Shown: positions 51,152 through 62,685, numbered from the stretch's first letter. The stretch: 64,000 bases of DNA from Atopobium sp. oral taxon 199 str. F0494 (GCF_000411555.1 NZ_KE150486.1:1116001-1180000); one strand, 5' to 3'. Notes: generated by a model from the sequence alone, not told the origin. Program-made: numbers and translations.

Positions 51152-52048
51152 GTGGTGACCCGCGACTTTTATCCTTTTGTGGAAGACTCAGCAGAAAATG
51201 TGTCTTCTACAAGCAAGACAACTGAAGACGGTCTTCGCGTGCGGTATGAAACGCGTATTGCTATTTATGATGATGTTGCTGCAGCGCCGCGCGTTGTAGT
51301 TATTGCTCCCACTGATGTGCGCTCATATCTTGAAGAGATCATACAGGCGGTCAATACTCTCTCTCATGAGCAGGGCGGACAAATCCCTTTCATGGTTATG
51401 CGAGAAATCGTTGAGAACTTTATCCACGCTCATTTTGCCTCTCCAACAATCACTATTCTTGATCACGGAAATACTATCCGGTTTTCCGACAGAGGCCCTG
51501 GCATTAAAGAAAAGGAATTAGCCCTCCAATATGGAACTTCAAGCGCCACTGAAGAGATGAAACACTATATTCGCGGTGTTGGTTCCGGGCTTCCTTATGC
51601 ACAGCAATATATGGTGGATAAAGGAGGCAGTCTTACTATTGAAGATAACATTTCGGGCGGCACTGTTGTTACCATTTCTACACGCCACTCCGTTGATGCT
51701 CACAATCAAACACATCCAACCTCTGAAAAGGAAACGGAACCTCTAAAACCGCTATCTTCTAGCGCGCAGGAATCCAACACACAAGACATTTCTCTTAAAA
51801 ACCAAGAATTACCACTTCAGTTAGCTCCCGCTCCTGTTTTTGAGATAAAAATCTCTCAACGCGGACAAAAGGTTCTTGAATATCTTTCTGAGCACGAACT
51901 GGTTGGCCCCACAGAGCTTGTCGTCAGCTATGGTCTTTCACATCCAACCTGGTCTCGGGAACTGAGAAGTCTTGAGCAGTTAGGGGTAATCAGAAAGGTA
52001 ACTCAAAAATACAAACTTACCCAGGCTGGTCTTTCGTTCCTGAATTAA
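51152..52048 (+). CDS. GHKL-ATPase domain protein with C-terminal winged helix, embedded in the origin
   Basis: 298 aa, from the GTG pair at 51152/51155 behind AAAAGGA. The N-terminal domain of about 75 residues is unassigned. A histidine-kinase-like ATPase domain follows (about 80-180): N box REIVENFIHA, G1 SDRGPGIKE and G2 GVGSGLPYA, with nucleotide-binding residues intact. There is no phospho-accepting His domain and no membrane segment. A polar linker spans about 185-228. A winged-helix domain occupies about 232-298 (RGQKVLEYLSEHELVGPTEL, then HPTWSRELRSLEQLGVI). I do not recognise a named family. The gene lies between the two repeat clusters of the origin and directly before dnaA on the same strand. 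A nucleotide-dependent DNA-binding role at the origin or dnaA promoter is an inference from position. Confidence 0.85.
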   Translation: MVTRDFYPFVEDSAENVSSTSKTTEDGLRVRYETRIAIYDDVAAAPRVVVIAPTDVRSYLEEIIQAVNTLSHEQGGQIPFMVMREIVENFIHAHFASPTITILDHGNTIRFSDRGPGIKEKELALQYGTSSATEEMKHYIRGVGSGLPYAQQYMVDKGGSLTIEDNISGGTVVTISTRHSVDAHNQTHPTSEKETEPLKPLSSSAQESNTQDISLKNQELPLQLAPAPVFEIKISQRGQKVLEYLSEHELVGPTELVVSYGLSHPTWSRELRSLEQLGVIRKVTQKYKLTQAGLSFLN

Positions 52049-52212
52049 CCTAACTCACTCTTTACCTGCTTATACAGAGCATAACAGCCACATACTTTCG
52101 CGTAGGGTTTTTATATCGTGAAGTTTTCAACATTTTAAGAAATCCATACCGAAGTTTTCAACAATCAACTATACTGGATAGCCCTTTTCACCATTCGACG
52201 TTTGGTGTGTGC
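52049..52212 (+). promoter_or_regulatory. dnaA: Right half of oriC and dnaA promoter region
   Basis: 158-164 bp before dnaA. Exact TTTTCAACA copies lie at 52124-52132 and 52155-52163 (both +), with a one-mismatch TTTTCACCA at 52185-52193. A -10-like TATACT lies at 52170-52175, so the second box would fall in the spacer of a dnaA promoter, consistent with DnaA autorepression. The -35 is weak. Confidence 0.65.
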
Positions 52213-53886
52213 ATGAACATTTCGCTTGAATCAGACATAACTGCTCTGTGGCAGGATACCATTGATCTCCTTATTCAGGACCATCAACAGGAACAGTTCA
52301 TTGCTATGCTTAAGACGTGCACTCCGTGTACGCTTGATGATTCAACTCTTTATGTTACGACAAGCCTCCGCGGCGCATATACCAACATCGTAAACAACAA
52401 AAGCGTGGTAGAACACTATCTCTCTCAAGCCGCTTTTAAGGATATGACGCTCACTATTACCTTTACTAAACAAGGACAACAAACTGATTTTCAGGCGGCC
52501 TCTTCTTTACAAGAACCCTCTCAAGAATCTGACACCGGCGCTTTTTACAGTAAAGAAGAAAAGGTTTCTCAAAACCAATCTCACCCTGCCGAGGATAGGA
52601 AAGAAGCTTCATTTAATCCATTCTCCTCTGTCTTTTCATCTCAAGAACTTGACAAGTGGAACTCTCAAACACAATCAAATGAAACAATAAAACCAAGGCA
52701 AGAAGAGCCGCGTAGTTTGAGTAGTGATTCTAATAAAAGAACCATCCTTGACCGGAGAAACAGCAACCCTCTTGTCGAAACAAAAACTACTGTTGAAACG
52801 TCAAAATTGACATTTGATCGCTTTGTTGTCGGCGAAGAAAATGATTTTGCCTTTGAACAGGCTCTTCGAGTCGCAAATGATGAAAAGGGAAAGGGCAATC
52901 CTCTTTTTATTTACGGCAACAGCGGACTTGGAAAAACACACCTTCTTCGATCTATCCAAAACTATATTCTTGAAAATGACCCATCCCGTCTTTGTGTGTA
53001 TAAAAACGCAACGGCTTTCATTGATGATTACACTCATGCTATGCGTAACAAAGCAGATGGAGCACCTCAAATTCTTACTGAAGCATATAGAGATATCGAT
53101 GTTCTTATTATTGATGATGTACAAAAACTTGCCGGAAAGGCAGGTACACTAAGTTTCTTTTTTGATACCTTTAATTCACTGAGAACAGATGGAAAACAGA
53201 TTGTCCTTGCAGCTGATCGAACTCCGTTAGAACTCGGCCTTGGAGCAGAGGGTTTTGATGAACGCATTACTTCTCGGGTAAGCGCAGGAGTAGTTATAGG
53301 GATTGAGCAGCCGAGTTATGAGATGAAAGTCAATCTTATTACGACCTTTTGCGACCGTATTCATACAGAAGCTATCCAAGAAGGTCTTACCTATCTCGGT
53401 GGAACGCTCTCCGAAGAAACTATTCACTATATGGCCGAAAAAAGCGGTCAAAGCATTCGAGTTATTGAAGGATTTTGTAATCGTTGCGTTGGAGAACAAA
53501 CGAGGTATGAAGCGAAAGGGTTAAGCATATCACACCAGGATATCGATAAAATAGCAGCCACGGTATGGCCAAAAGAGACAAAAACTATTACCGTCGCTAA
53601 AATTCAACAGGTTATCTCTTCTCGCTATGCAGTCAGCCATGACGATTTAGTCGGGCAAAAGAGAAGTCAAGAAATAGCCGAAGCGCGCCATATTGCAATC
53701 TGGCTTTCTAGAAACCTCTGTGACTTAACGTTAGGAGACATTGGTAAGCACTTTGGTGGAAGATCTCACGCAACAATCAAACATAGTATTAAGGTCGTTG
53801 ATGAGTGGCAAAAAGATAATAAGCAGCTATACGATCGTGTTTTTCACCTTCAGCAAGACATTACAAGCGGAAAAGCGGAACAATGA
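52213..53886 (+). CDS. dnaA: Chromosomal replication initiator DnaA (diverged recognition helix)
   Basis: 557 aa from ATG 52213 (GTG 52207 also possible; neither has a strong binding site). Domain I (about 1-85) is followed by an unusually long, polar, Gln/Ser/Glu-rich domain II (about 90-195). The AAA+ domain III has FVVGEENDFAFEQAL, Walker A GNSGLGKTHLL and Walker B VLIIDDVQKLAG, with an arginine-containing FDERITSRVSAGV. Domain IV ends IGKHFGGRSHATIKHS. The recognition motif normally reads GGRDHTTV; here the Asp is Ser518 and the first Thr is Ala520 (the His is kept). The matching origin repeats are TTTTCAACA. The protein is longer than most DnaA (about 440-470 aa) because of domain II. 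Confidence 0.96.
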   Translation: MNISLESDITALWQDTIDLLIQDHQQEQFIAMLKTCTPCTLDDSTLYVTTSLRGAYTNIVNNKSVVEHYLSQAAFKDMTLTITFTKQGQQTDFQAASSLQEPSQESDTGAFYSKEEKVSQNQSHPAEDRKEASFNPFSSVFSSQELDKWNSQTQSNETIKPRQEEPRSLSSDSNKRTILDRRNSNPLVETKTTVETSKLTFDRFVVGEENDFAFEQALRVANDEKGKGNPLFIYGNSGLGKTHLLRSIQNYILENDPSRLCVYKNATAFIDDYTHAMRNKADGAPQILTEAYRDIDVLIIDDVQKLAGKAGTLSFFFDTFNSLRTDGKQIVLAADRTPLELGLGAEGFDERITSRVSAGVVIGIEQPSYEMKVNLITTFCDRIHTEAIQEGLTYLGGTLSEETIHYMAEKSGQSIRVIEGFCNRCVGEQTRYEAKGLSISHQDIDKIAATVWPKETKTITVAKIQQVISSRYAVSHDDLVGQKRSQEIAEARHIAIWLSRNLCDLTLGDIGKHFGGRSHATIKHSIKVVDEWQKDNKQLYDRVFHLQQDITSGKAEQ

Positions 53887-54112
53887 TGAAAACCTGTTCG
53901 TAACTTGGTGATAACTGTTGAAAATAGTGATCTATTGCTGTCAAACTATAAAGCGGGTAGTTTAAAGCGCGAGAAAGGAAGAAAAAAGATGTCTCTCCTT
54001 ACATAAAAAAGACCCTATCTACCTGTAAGGGAAGAGGTTTTTCTTCTTTTTAACAGAGCTTATTACTACTGCTGTTCTTTTTCTTATACTTTAATATAAA
54101 GAAAGGAATGTT
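53887..54112 (+). promoter_or_regulatory. dnaA-dnaN intergenic region
   Basis: 226 bp without a gene. It has an exact TTTTCAACA in minus orientation at 53916-53924 and a near copy (TGATGAAAA) at 53884-53892. A T-rich stretch follows (54040-54060), and AAAGAAAGGA is the dnaN binding site. No confident promoter or terminator. Confidence 0.5.
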
Positions 54113-55213
54113 ATGAACTTTACCGTAAACCAATCAGCGCTACAGACAGCTCTTGACATTGTTTTAAAAGGAATAGGATCAAATCCAGCACTTCCAATTC
54201 TTTTTGGTATATATCTTAAAGCCAGTGAAGGAACACTTGAGATTCAATCAAACGACTTAAATGTTTCCATTCGCCATAAGCTCCCTGCAAATGTGATAGA
54301 AGAAGGAGAAACTGTCGTATCTTCAAAGGTTCTTCAAAACATTGTAAAGAACCTTCCTGACGCCGCTATTACTCTTCAGGATGAGGAAAGGGGAGTAAAA
54401 CTAATGTGTCAGAGATCAACCTATCATCTCAATATACTTCCCGTACAAGATTGGCCTTCTTTTCCAGAGCTTATTCCTGAAAAAACAGTAGAGCTTCCAA
54501 GTGCTCTTCTCGCCACTATGGTGGGTAAAGTATATAGAGTAGTTTCTCATGATGTTTCTCGCCCTATTCTGCAAGGAATTCATCTTTCCGCTGAAGAGAA
54601 TACGATTCGTTTGGTAGCGACCGATTCGTATCGCCTTGCTGTGTGTGATGCAAATACCGATACTCCTGCAGGAGAAAAATTTGAGGCTATAGTTTCAGGT
54701 GAAGCGCTGCATGATGTTTTGTCTATGAGGACTATGACAGAGAAGATTTTAATTGGAACAACCGACAATCAAGTTGTCTTCTCTTTTGGAAATACTACGC
54801 ACATCTCACGAAAAATTGAGGGAAACTATCCTGACTATAAAAAGCTACTTCCTCAAACATGCAATGCGGCTTTAAATCTTATGGTCCCTGAGACCTCTGC
54901 GGCTATTAAACGCGTATCTGTTGTGGCTATGCAAAATCCTGCGGTGCGCTTTGATATTGACGCTGATAATGGACAAGTTCGCTTTTCGGCATTTTCTCCC
55001 GACCAAGGGGATGCTTCTGAAACGATAAAAGCTGATGTTGAAGGAACCTCTCTTTCGGTCGCCTTTAACTATCACTATGTCTTTGATTGCCTCAATGCTC
55101 TCTCTGATCAAGATACGGTGAGACTTGAGCTTCTCAGTGAAACTCAACCGGCTGTTTTTAAGGCAACTGGAAAAATTAACTATCTTTATCTGCTTATTCC
55201 TATTCGATTGTAA
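54113..55213 (+). CDS. dnaN: DNA polymerase III beta subunit (sliding clamp)
   Basis: 366 aa ring-forming processivity clamp. It begins MNFTVNQSALQTALDIV with the usual three-domain layout; GSNPALPILFGIYLKA, HDVSRPILQGIHL and the C-terminal YLLIPIRL (family end normally M-P-V/M-R-L-like) are recognised. ATG follows AAAGAAAGGAATGTT. It is followed by recF after 9 bp, the standard dnaN-recF unit. Confidence 0.97.
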   Translation: MNFTVNQSALQTALDIVLKGIGSNPALPILFGIYLKASEGTLEIQSNDLNVSIRHKLPANVIEEGETVVSSKVLQNIVKNLPDAAITLQDEERGVKLMCQRSTYHLNILPVQDWPSFPELIPEKTVELPSALLATMVGKVYRVVSHDVSRPILQGIHLSAEENTIRLVATDSYRLAVCDANTDTPAGEKFEAIVSGEALHDVLSMRTMTEKILIGTTDNQVVFSFGNTTHISRKIEGNYPDYKKLLPQTCNAALNLMVPETSAAIKRVSVVAMQNPAVRFDIDADNGQVRFSAFSPDQGDASETIKADVEGTSLSVAFNYHYVFDCLNALSDQDTVRLELLSETQPAVFKATGKINYLYLLIPIRL

Positions 55214-55222
55214 GAATGTGCC

Positions 55223-56311
55223 GTGAGTCTGACCGTTCAACAGCTTTCTCTTGTTAATTTTCGCAGCTTTTGTGAACTTGCTATTACGTTTTCAGAAGCT
55301 GCGACTATTCTCGTGGGTAAAAACGCCGCAGGAAAGACCAATGTTGTTGAATCACTTCAAATGGTTACTACGGGATATTCGTTTCGAAAGCCGACACCTT
55401 CGCAACTCATTCATGAAGGAAAAGAGCAAGGAAAAGTGAAGGCGGTTTTTACAGGAGATGGTCGTTTTATTGACATCGCCTGTACAATTACTCCGCTTAA
55501 GCGGCAGTTTGAAAAAAACAGAAAGAAATGTCGTGCATCGGAGGTTTCCGGTACGCTCATGTCAATCCTTTTTACTCCTGATGACTTAGCGTTAATTAAA
55601 CGAAGTGCTTCTCAAAGGCGAGAAGAGTTTGATGGGTTCGGCCGCCAGGCAAACAAAACGTATGCGAAAGTACTTGCTTCTTATACGAAAAGTATTGAGC
55701 AGAGGAACCGCCTTTTAAAAGAAGCAATAATAAATCACGCTCTTCTTGACGCGTGGGATAGTTCAGTTGCGCTTGGAGGGGCTACGTTGCTACGCGCCCG
55801 CCTACAGCTTTTCAAACGCCTCGAAACAAAAACGGCTGATATTTATAGGCAGATAAGTGGTGGAGAAAACCTCTCCCTTTCATATGTGTCAACGCTAGGA
55901 GATGTTTCTCCGACGCAAACGAAAGAGGAGCTAACAGGTCTTTTTTTAACAGCGCTACAACGCGCGCGCAACATTGACATCCGCCGTCAGCAAACGACTG
56001 TCGGTCCGCATAGAGATGATTGCGTTTTTATGATTGAAGGAAAGGACGCGCGCGCCTTCGGCTCACAAGGGCAACAGCGCTCGGTTGTACTTGCCCTAAA
56101 AATGGCGGAAGTACTCGTCGCGGAAGAGATTCTTGGGACAAAACCCCTTTTGTTGCTTGATGATGTTATGTCAGAGCTCGATGCCTCGCGCCGAGAAGCA
56201 ATCATGAAGTTTGCTCTTACAGACATTCAAACCGTTATCACCACCACAAATCTCGGTTACTTTTCACAGGATATTTTAGACGCAGCGCAGGTGGTGAGCT
56301 TTGATGATTAG
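55223..56311 (+). CDS. recF: DNA replication and repair protein RecF
   Basis: 362 aa SMC-like ATPase helping RecA load at gaps. Walker A is LVGKNAAGKTNVVES (about 31-45), the ABC signature region is FGSQGQQRSVVLALK, and Walker B is LLLLDDVMSELD. GTG 55223 is used. The last 8 bp overlap the DUF721 gene. Confidence 0.96.
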   Translation: MSLTVQQLSLVNFRSFCELAITFSEAATILVGKNAAGKTNVVESLQMVTTGYSFRKPTPSQLIHEGKEQGKVKAVFTGDGRFIDIACTITPLKRQFEKNRKKCRASEVSGTLMSILFTPDDLALIKRSASQRREEFDGFGRQANKTYAKVLASYTKSIEQRNRLLKEAIINHALLDAWDSSVALGGATLLRARLQLFKRLETKTADIYRQISGGENLSLSYVSTLGDVSPTQTKEELTGLFLTALQRARNIDIRRQQTTVGPHRDDCVFMIEGKDARAFGSQGQQRSVVLALKMAEVLVAEEILGTKPLLLLDDVMSELDASRREAIMKFALTDIQTVITTTNLGYFSQDILDAAQVVSFDD

Positions 56312-56870
56312 ACGCTATTTTTCCAAAGCTTTCTCCAATAGTGGATGGTCTGTATCTCAAGAAGAAAGGGGAGGTGAAAAGCCCCTTGATGAGATTCTTT
56401 CGTCTTACTTTAAAACGACACGCGCCTTTGATACAGCGAGTGAAAACCACACGGCTCTTCTCGCTTGGCAAAAAGTTATTGGAGAAAACGAAAGGAATCA
56501 CACCGTAGGAGCGTTTGTTGGAAAAGCAAAGTTTAAACAAGCTCCTAAACTAGTTATCTACGTTGATTCTAATGCTCTGCGTATTGATTTAATGGCGAAG
56601 CGAGACGTGTATGTACAACGGCTGGCTACCGTTGGTATGGAGTTCTCAAGTATCGACTTTAAGCTCTCAAAATATAAAAAGAAGCAGATACAACAGGATA
56701 GCTACATACAAAAAAGGCAAAAAAAGAGCTATCATGTCAGAAGCGAAGAAAGCCTTACTCTTAAGGAAAAAGAACAAATCGCTTCAATCGTAAAAACACT
56801 CCCCGAAGCTTTGCGTGAAACAGGATATAAGGCGATTCTCGCATCATTTCTTCATAAAGAGGATAAGTAG
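56304..56870 (+). CDS. DUF721 (DciA-like) protein
   Basis: 188 aa. The family core is WQKVIGENERNHTVGAFVG, then KLVIYVDSNALRIDLMAKRD, where a DUF721/DciA fold packs against nucleic acid or helicase. The tail of about 60 residues is Lys-rich (KKKQIQQDSYIQKRQKKSY). DciA is the replicative-helicase loader or operator in bacteria without DnaC/DnaI, and actinobacteria encode it after recF. ATG 56304 overlaps the recF stop, so coupling is expected. The function is by family, not shown here. Confidence 0.88.
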   Translation: MIRRYFSKAFSNSGWSVSQEERGGEKPLDEILSSYFKTTRAFDTASENHTALLAWQKVIGENERNHTVGAFVGKAKFKQAPKLVIYVDSNALRIDLMAKRDVYVQRLATVGMEFSSIDFKLSKYKKKQIQQDSYIQKRQKKSYHVRSEESLTLKEKEQIASIVKTLPEALRETGYKAILASFLHKEDK

Positions 56871-57023
56871 ACGTAAAAAACAAAACTACCCTACAAATCC
56901 GTTCAGAGTGCGTTTATAGCTATTTCAAAATGATAAATCAGTAGGTTTTTCGTAAGGCTGAAGGTGTTTTATAAAAAAAGCAGTAAACTAGAAAGGATTT
57001 TTATTCACCAAGAGAGAGGATAG

Positions 57024-58967
<1,944 letters not shown>

Positions 58968-59027
58968 TCCTTCTCGCTGCTAATAGGGAACGCGAAAGAT
59001 ACGTTGAGGTTCATGAAAGGGTAGATA

Positions 59028-61826
59028 GTGGCAGACGATACACATACGCATGATGATTTTCTGGACAATGAAGAGGATAGAGACCTCGACGCCCAGAACG
59101 AGTTCGAAGATGAATATGACGAGCATGGCGACAATGACGATGAGTTTGACGCTTCCGGCGAGGATGAGTTTGACGCTGAGACCGGCGTAAGTCTTGCCGG
59201 CGCTACGGTGTCGCATACTATTACGGACGAAGCAGGCACGCGCCTTGATCTGTCCGACATTCATGGCGGCACGCTTAAGCCGACCGATATGGCTGACGAA
59301 ATGCGTACATCGTTTTTGGAATATTCGATGTCCGTTATCGTGGCGCGCGCCCTTCCTGACGTGCGCGACGGGCTGAAGCCGGTGCACCGCCGTATTCTCT
59401 ATGCTATGAACGAGGCGGGCATCACGCCTAACAAGCCGCACAAAAAATCCGCCTGGGCTGTCGGTGAAGTCATGGGTAAATATCACCCGCATGGTGACTC
59501 CGCCATTTACGACTCAATGGTCCGCATGTCACAGGACTTCTCGATGCGCCTACCGCTCATCGATGGTCACGGTAACTTCGGCTCCATCGATGGCGATCCT
59601 CCTGCGGCTATGCGTTATACCGAGGCTCGCCTGACCCGCTCTGCTATGGAGATGCTGGCCGATCTCAATAAAAACACCGTGGATATGCAGCCAAACTACG
59701 ATGAGGCTCTGACAGAACCTGTCGTTCTTCCGGCTCGTTTCCCAAACCTTTTGGTAAACGGCTCATCAGGCATCGCCGTTGGTATGGCCACCAACATTCC
59801 TCCTCACAATCTAGGTGAGGTTACCGACGCCGTCTGCATGATGATTGACAACCCCGATGTCACCACCGAAGAGCTCATGAGCGTTCTTCCCGGCCCCGAC
59901 TTTCCAACGGGCGGCATCATCATGGGCACCGACGGTATCAAAGACGCCTATGAAACTGGCCGCGGTTCCATTACCGTGCGTTCAAAGGTTCACGTTGAGC
60001 AGGTTAAAAACGGTCGCCAGCGGTTGGTGGTCACGGAGATTCCCTATCAGGTCAACAAAGGCCTTCTTCAGGAGAAAATCGCGCAAGCGGTCAACGAAAA
60101 GAAGATCGAAGGCATTTCCGATATGCGCGATGAGTCCAACCGCAAGGGAATGCGCATTGTCATCGACCTTAAGCAGGGAGCCATTCCTCAGGTTGTTCTC
60201 AACAACCTCTACAAGCGCACGCAGCTTCAGGCCAACTTCGGCATTATTGATTTGGCGCTGGTCGATGGTGTTCCTCGCACGCTTTCGCTACGAGAGATTC
60301 TTCGGTGCTACATCGACCACCAGATTGATGTAGTGCGCCGGCGCATCGAGTTTGATCTGGACAAAGCGCTCAAGCGTGTTCACATCTTGGAAGGCCTGCT
60401 GACCGCTGTCGATAATATCGATGAGATTGTCCACATCATTCGAAGCTCCCAAGATGACGCCGAGGCGAAAAAGCGCATGCATGAGCGCTTTGACCTTGAT
60501 GACATTCAAGGTGAGGCCATTCTTCAGATGCGTCTGCGTCGCCTCACCGGTCTTGCACGCCAAGATCTTGTTGATGAGATTTCTCAGCTGCGTGAGGACA
60601 TTGCCTACTATGAGGATCTTCTTGCCCATGAGGAAAAGATCTTAGCGGTTATCGCTGATGAGCTTCGAGACATTTCCAATCGCTTCTCCAATAAGCGCCG
60701 CACCGCGATTTCCGCGCAGGGCGTACAGAATCTGGATGTTGAAGACCTTATTGCCGAAGAAGATATGGTGGTTACGGTTACCCACGCCGGCTATGTGAAG
60801 CGTTTGCCGGTGGCAACTTATCGCTCTCAAAAGCGTGGCGGCAAGGGTGTTCAGGGACTTTCGCTCAAAGACAATGATTTTGTCGAGGATCTCTTTGTCG
60901 CTTCTACCCATGACTACGTCATGTTCTTTACTAACTTCGGCAAGGTGTACCGCCTGAAGGTTCACGAGCTGCCAATCGGGTCCCGTACCGCGCGCGGCAG
61001 TGCTATCGTCAATGTGCTTCCGCTGGCGGAAGGAGAAAAAGTTGCAGCCGTTATCACGACCCGCGATTTCCCGGCTGACAACTATCTGATGTTCGCCACT
61101 AAGCAGGGCATGGTTAAAAAGACCGCTATGTCTGAGTATGATCGTACGCGCCGCGACGGTATTATCGCCATTAACCTCAAGCAGGGCGATGAGCTCGTCA
61201 ATGTCCGCCGTGTCCATCCGGGTGACAAGGTTATCCTGTGCTCCTCCGATGGTAAGGCGATCCTCTTTGATGAGTCTCAGGCTCGTGCTATGGGCCGTGG
61301 CACCTCGGGCGTGCGCGGTATTACCCTCAAAGGCGAAGCGACGATGCTCGGCATGGAGATTACTAACGGCAACGGCGACCTCTTTGTCATTACCGAGAAG
61401 GGCTACGGCAAGCGCACGGCCGTTTCCGAATATCCTGAGCACAAGCGCGGCGGCCAGGGTGTCTTTACCATTTCCATGACGGCGAAGAAGGGCAAGCTGG
61501 TTGCCTGTCGTGTGGTTGGCCCGCAGCATGAGATTATGATTATGTCGGAAGAGGGCGTAGTTATCCGTGTCAAGGCGGTAGACATCTCTAAGCTCGGTCG
61601 CTCCACGCAGGGAGTCAAAGTCATGAACATCGGCGTCGACGATCATGTTTCCGCTATCGCGCGCATGATTGTCCATAAGAAGAAGGCGCCGAAGCACGGT
61701 GCGGGTCAAGGCATGCTTGATTTGGCAGCGGCTGGTGCGAAAGACGCTGACGAAACTGAAACTATTGACCTTGGCGACGGCGAAGACGAGTTCGATGACG
61801 CTCTGATTGACGAGGACGAAGAGTAG
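59028..61826 (+). CDS. gyrA: DNA gyrase subunit A with acidic N-terminal extension
   Basis: 932 aa from GTG 59028, behind AAAGGG. An unusual N-terminal extension of about 75 residues precedes the normal start region [20 protein letters not shown]; its first 50 residues are dominated by Asp and Glu. The breakage-reunion domain follows with [17 protein letters not shown] (QRDR Ser and Asp retained) and the catalytic Tyr in [10 protein letters not shown]. The C-terminal beta-pinwheel has the GyrA-box [11 protein letters not shown], and a second acidic tail (LIDEDEE) ends the protein. Together with GyrB it introduces negative supercoils. Confidence 0.97.
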   Translation: MADDTHTHDDFLDNEEDRDLDAQNEFEDEYDEHGDNDDEFDASGEDEFDAETGVSLAGATVSHTITDEAGTRLDLSDIHGGTLKPTDMADEMRTSFLEYSMSVIVARALPDVRDGLKPVHRRILYAMNEAGITPNKPHKKSAWAVGEVMGKYHPHGDSAIYDSMVRMSQDFSMRLPLIDGHGNFGSIDGDPPAAMRYTEARLTRSAMEMLADLNKNTVDMQPNYDEALTEPVVLPARFPNLLVNGSSGIAVGMATNIPPHNLGEVTDAVCMMIDNPDVTTEELMSVLPGPDFPTGGIIMGTDGIKDAYETGRGSITVRSKVHVEQVKNGRQRLVVTEIPYQVNKGLLQEKIAQAVNEKKIEGISDMRDESNRKGMRIVIDLKQGAIPQVVLNNLYKRTQLQANFGIIDLALVDGVPRTLSLREILRCYIDHQIDVVRRRIEFDLDKALKRVHILEGLLTAVDNIDEIVHIIRSSQDDAEAKKRMHERFDLDDIQGEAILQMRLRRLTGLARQDLVDEISQLREDIAYYEDLLAHEEKILAVIADELRDISNRFSNKRRTAISAQGVQNLDVEDLIAEEDMVVTVTHAGYVKRLPVATYRSQKRGGKGVQGLSLKDNDFVEDLFVASTHDYVMFFTNFGKVYRLKVHELPIGSRTARGSAIVNVLPLAEGEKVAAVITTRDFPADNYLMFATKQGMVKKTAMSEYDRTRRDGIIAINLKQGDELVNVRRVHPGDKVILCSSDGKAILFDESQARAMGRGTSGVRGITLKGEATMLGMEITNGNGDLFVITEKGYGKRTAVSEYPEHKRGGQGVFTISMTAKKGKLVACRVVGPQHEIMIMSEEGVVIRVKAVDISKLGRSTQGVKVMNIGVDDHVSAIARMIVHKKKAPKHGAGQGMLDLAAAGAKDADETETIDLGDGEDEFDDALIDEDEE

Positions 61827-61924
61827 CGAGGAAGAAGACGGTGCGTTCGTTGTTCGTAAAGCGAGCGCAGGCGTTTTTGTGACAGTGAGGGAACGCGAAG
61901 TTCTTCTCGGCCATAAGCTCCAAC

Positions 61925-61958
61925 AAGGCATCCGAAGGCATATCTTCGGGTGCCTTTT
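61925..61958 (+). terminator. Terminator after gyrA
   Basis: A 13-bp stem (61925-61937 with 61944-61956, one T-G pair) is followed by TTTT. It closes the gyrBA transcript. Confidence 0.8.
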
Positions 61959-62047
61959 GCTATCGCGAGACAGCAGAAGTGAAGGCAAAGGATAGGGAAG
62001 GTAAAAGGTAGGGAAAAGAATCCTGCACCTACGAGAGGGTGAGATCT

Positions 62048-62554
62048 CTACGAGAAATCCTCGGGATTAAGGCTCTCGACAAACTCATGGAAATCGGCTA
62101 TCTCTTGCTTTTTGACGTCCTTCTCGACATCGGCGAAATCGGGCGCTGCAGCGGTTTCAAGAACCATTTCATCAGCATAGATGGGAGATCCCGTACGGAC
62201 GGCAAGGGCAACGGCGTCAGAGGGGCGAGCATCGATATAGTGGTGTTTTCCCTCATCGGAGATGATTTCCAGCTGCGCAAAGAAGGTGGTGCCCGAAACC
62301 CCAGTAATCCGCACGCTTTTAAGGTCCGCGTTGAGCGCGTCAAGCAGGGAGCGCATGAGGTCGTGGGTGAGAGGGCGGCCTTGCGGCGTCTGGTCAACAC
62401 CAAGGCTGATAGCCATAGCTTCTATGTGGCCAATGCGAATCGGAAGCCTCAAAGAGGATTTATGGAGCGCATCTTGAGGTTCGAGCACAATAATTGACGC
62501 GATGGGACCCCCACCGACGACGACTGACTTGATATCCATCTTTCGCAATGACAC
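62048..62554 (-). CDS. Bifunctional nuclease family protein (DUF151)
   Basis: 168 aa from GTG 62554, which has AGGGG 8 nt upstream; ATG 62539 (MDIKSVVVGGG, matching the family start) and a 191-aa version from 62623 are alternatives. DUF151 hallmarks are IIVLEPQDALHKSSLRLPIRIG, PLTHDLMRSLLDAL and HHYIDARPSDAVALAVRTGSPI (Asp-rich active-site region). Members are reported as DNase/RNase-type proteins in plants and appear across bacteria; the role in bacteria is little known. It is convergent with gyrA and divergent from the tRNA-Ile promoter region. Confidence 0.9.
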   Translation of the reverse strand: MSLRKMDIKSVVVGGGPIASIIVLEPQDALHKSSLRLPIRIGHIEAMAISLGVDQTPQGRPLTHDLMRSLLDALNADLKSVRITGVSGTTFFAQLEIISDEGKHHYIDARPSDAVALAVRTGSPIYADEMVLETAAAPDFADVEKDVKKQEIADFHEFVESLNPEDFS

Positions 62555-62644
62555 TGCTGGTACCCCTGTATAAACGTCCTGCGCGTTCTGAGACGAGAAG
62601 TGCCTCAAAAGAGTTACTATCATCTCATGTTTGCTGGATAGTTG

Positions 62645-62660
62645 TACCCATTGTTGGGTA
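62645..62660. promoter_or_regulatory. TACCCA/TGGGTA inverted repeat
   Basis: A six-bp inverted repeat with loop TTGT (62645-62650 with 62655-62660), between the DUF151 gene and the tRNA-Ile promoter. Possible operator or weak hairpin. Confidence 0.25.
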
Positions 62661-62685
62661 TTCTTAAAACAAATCGAAAAAAGTG

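Noticed and set aside
51170-51180. Possible canonical DnaA box in the ATPase gene start
   Set aside because: Only TTATCC matches; the last three bases do not fit TTATCCACA.
60642-61988. A 448-codon open frame on the minus strand
   Set aside because: Antisense to gyrA C-terminal domain; a mirror of the beta-pinwheel codon pattern, no family match.
61807-61995. A 62-codon open frame downstream of gyrA
   Set aside because: It overlaps the gyrA stop and terminator and has no binding site.
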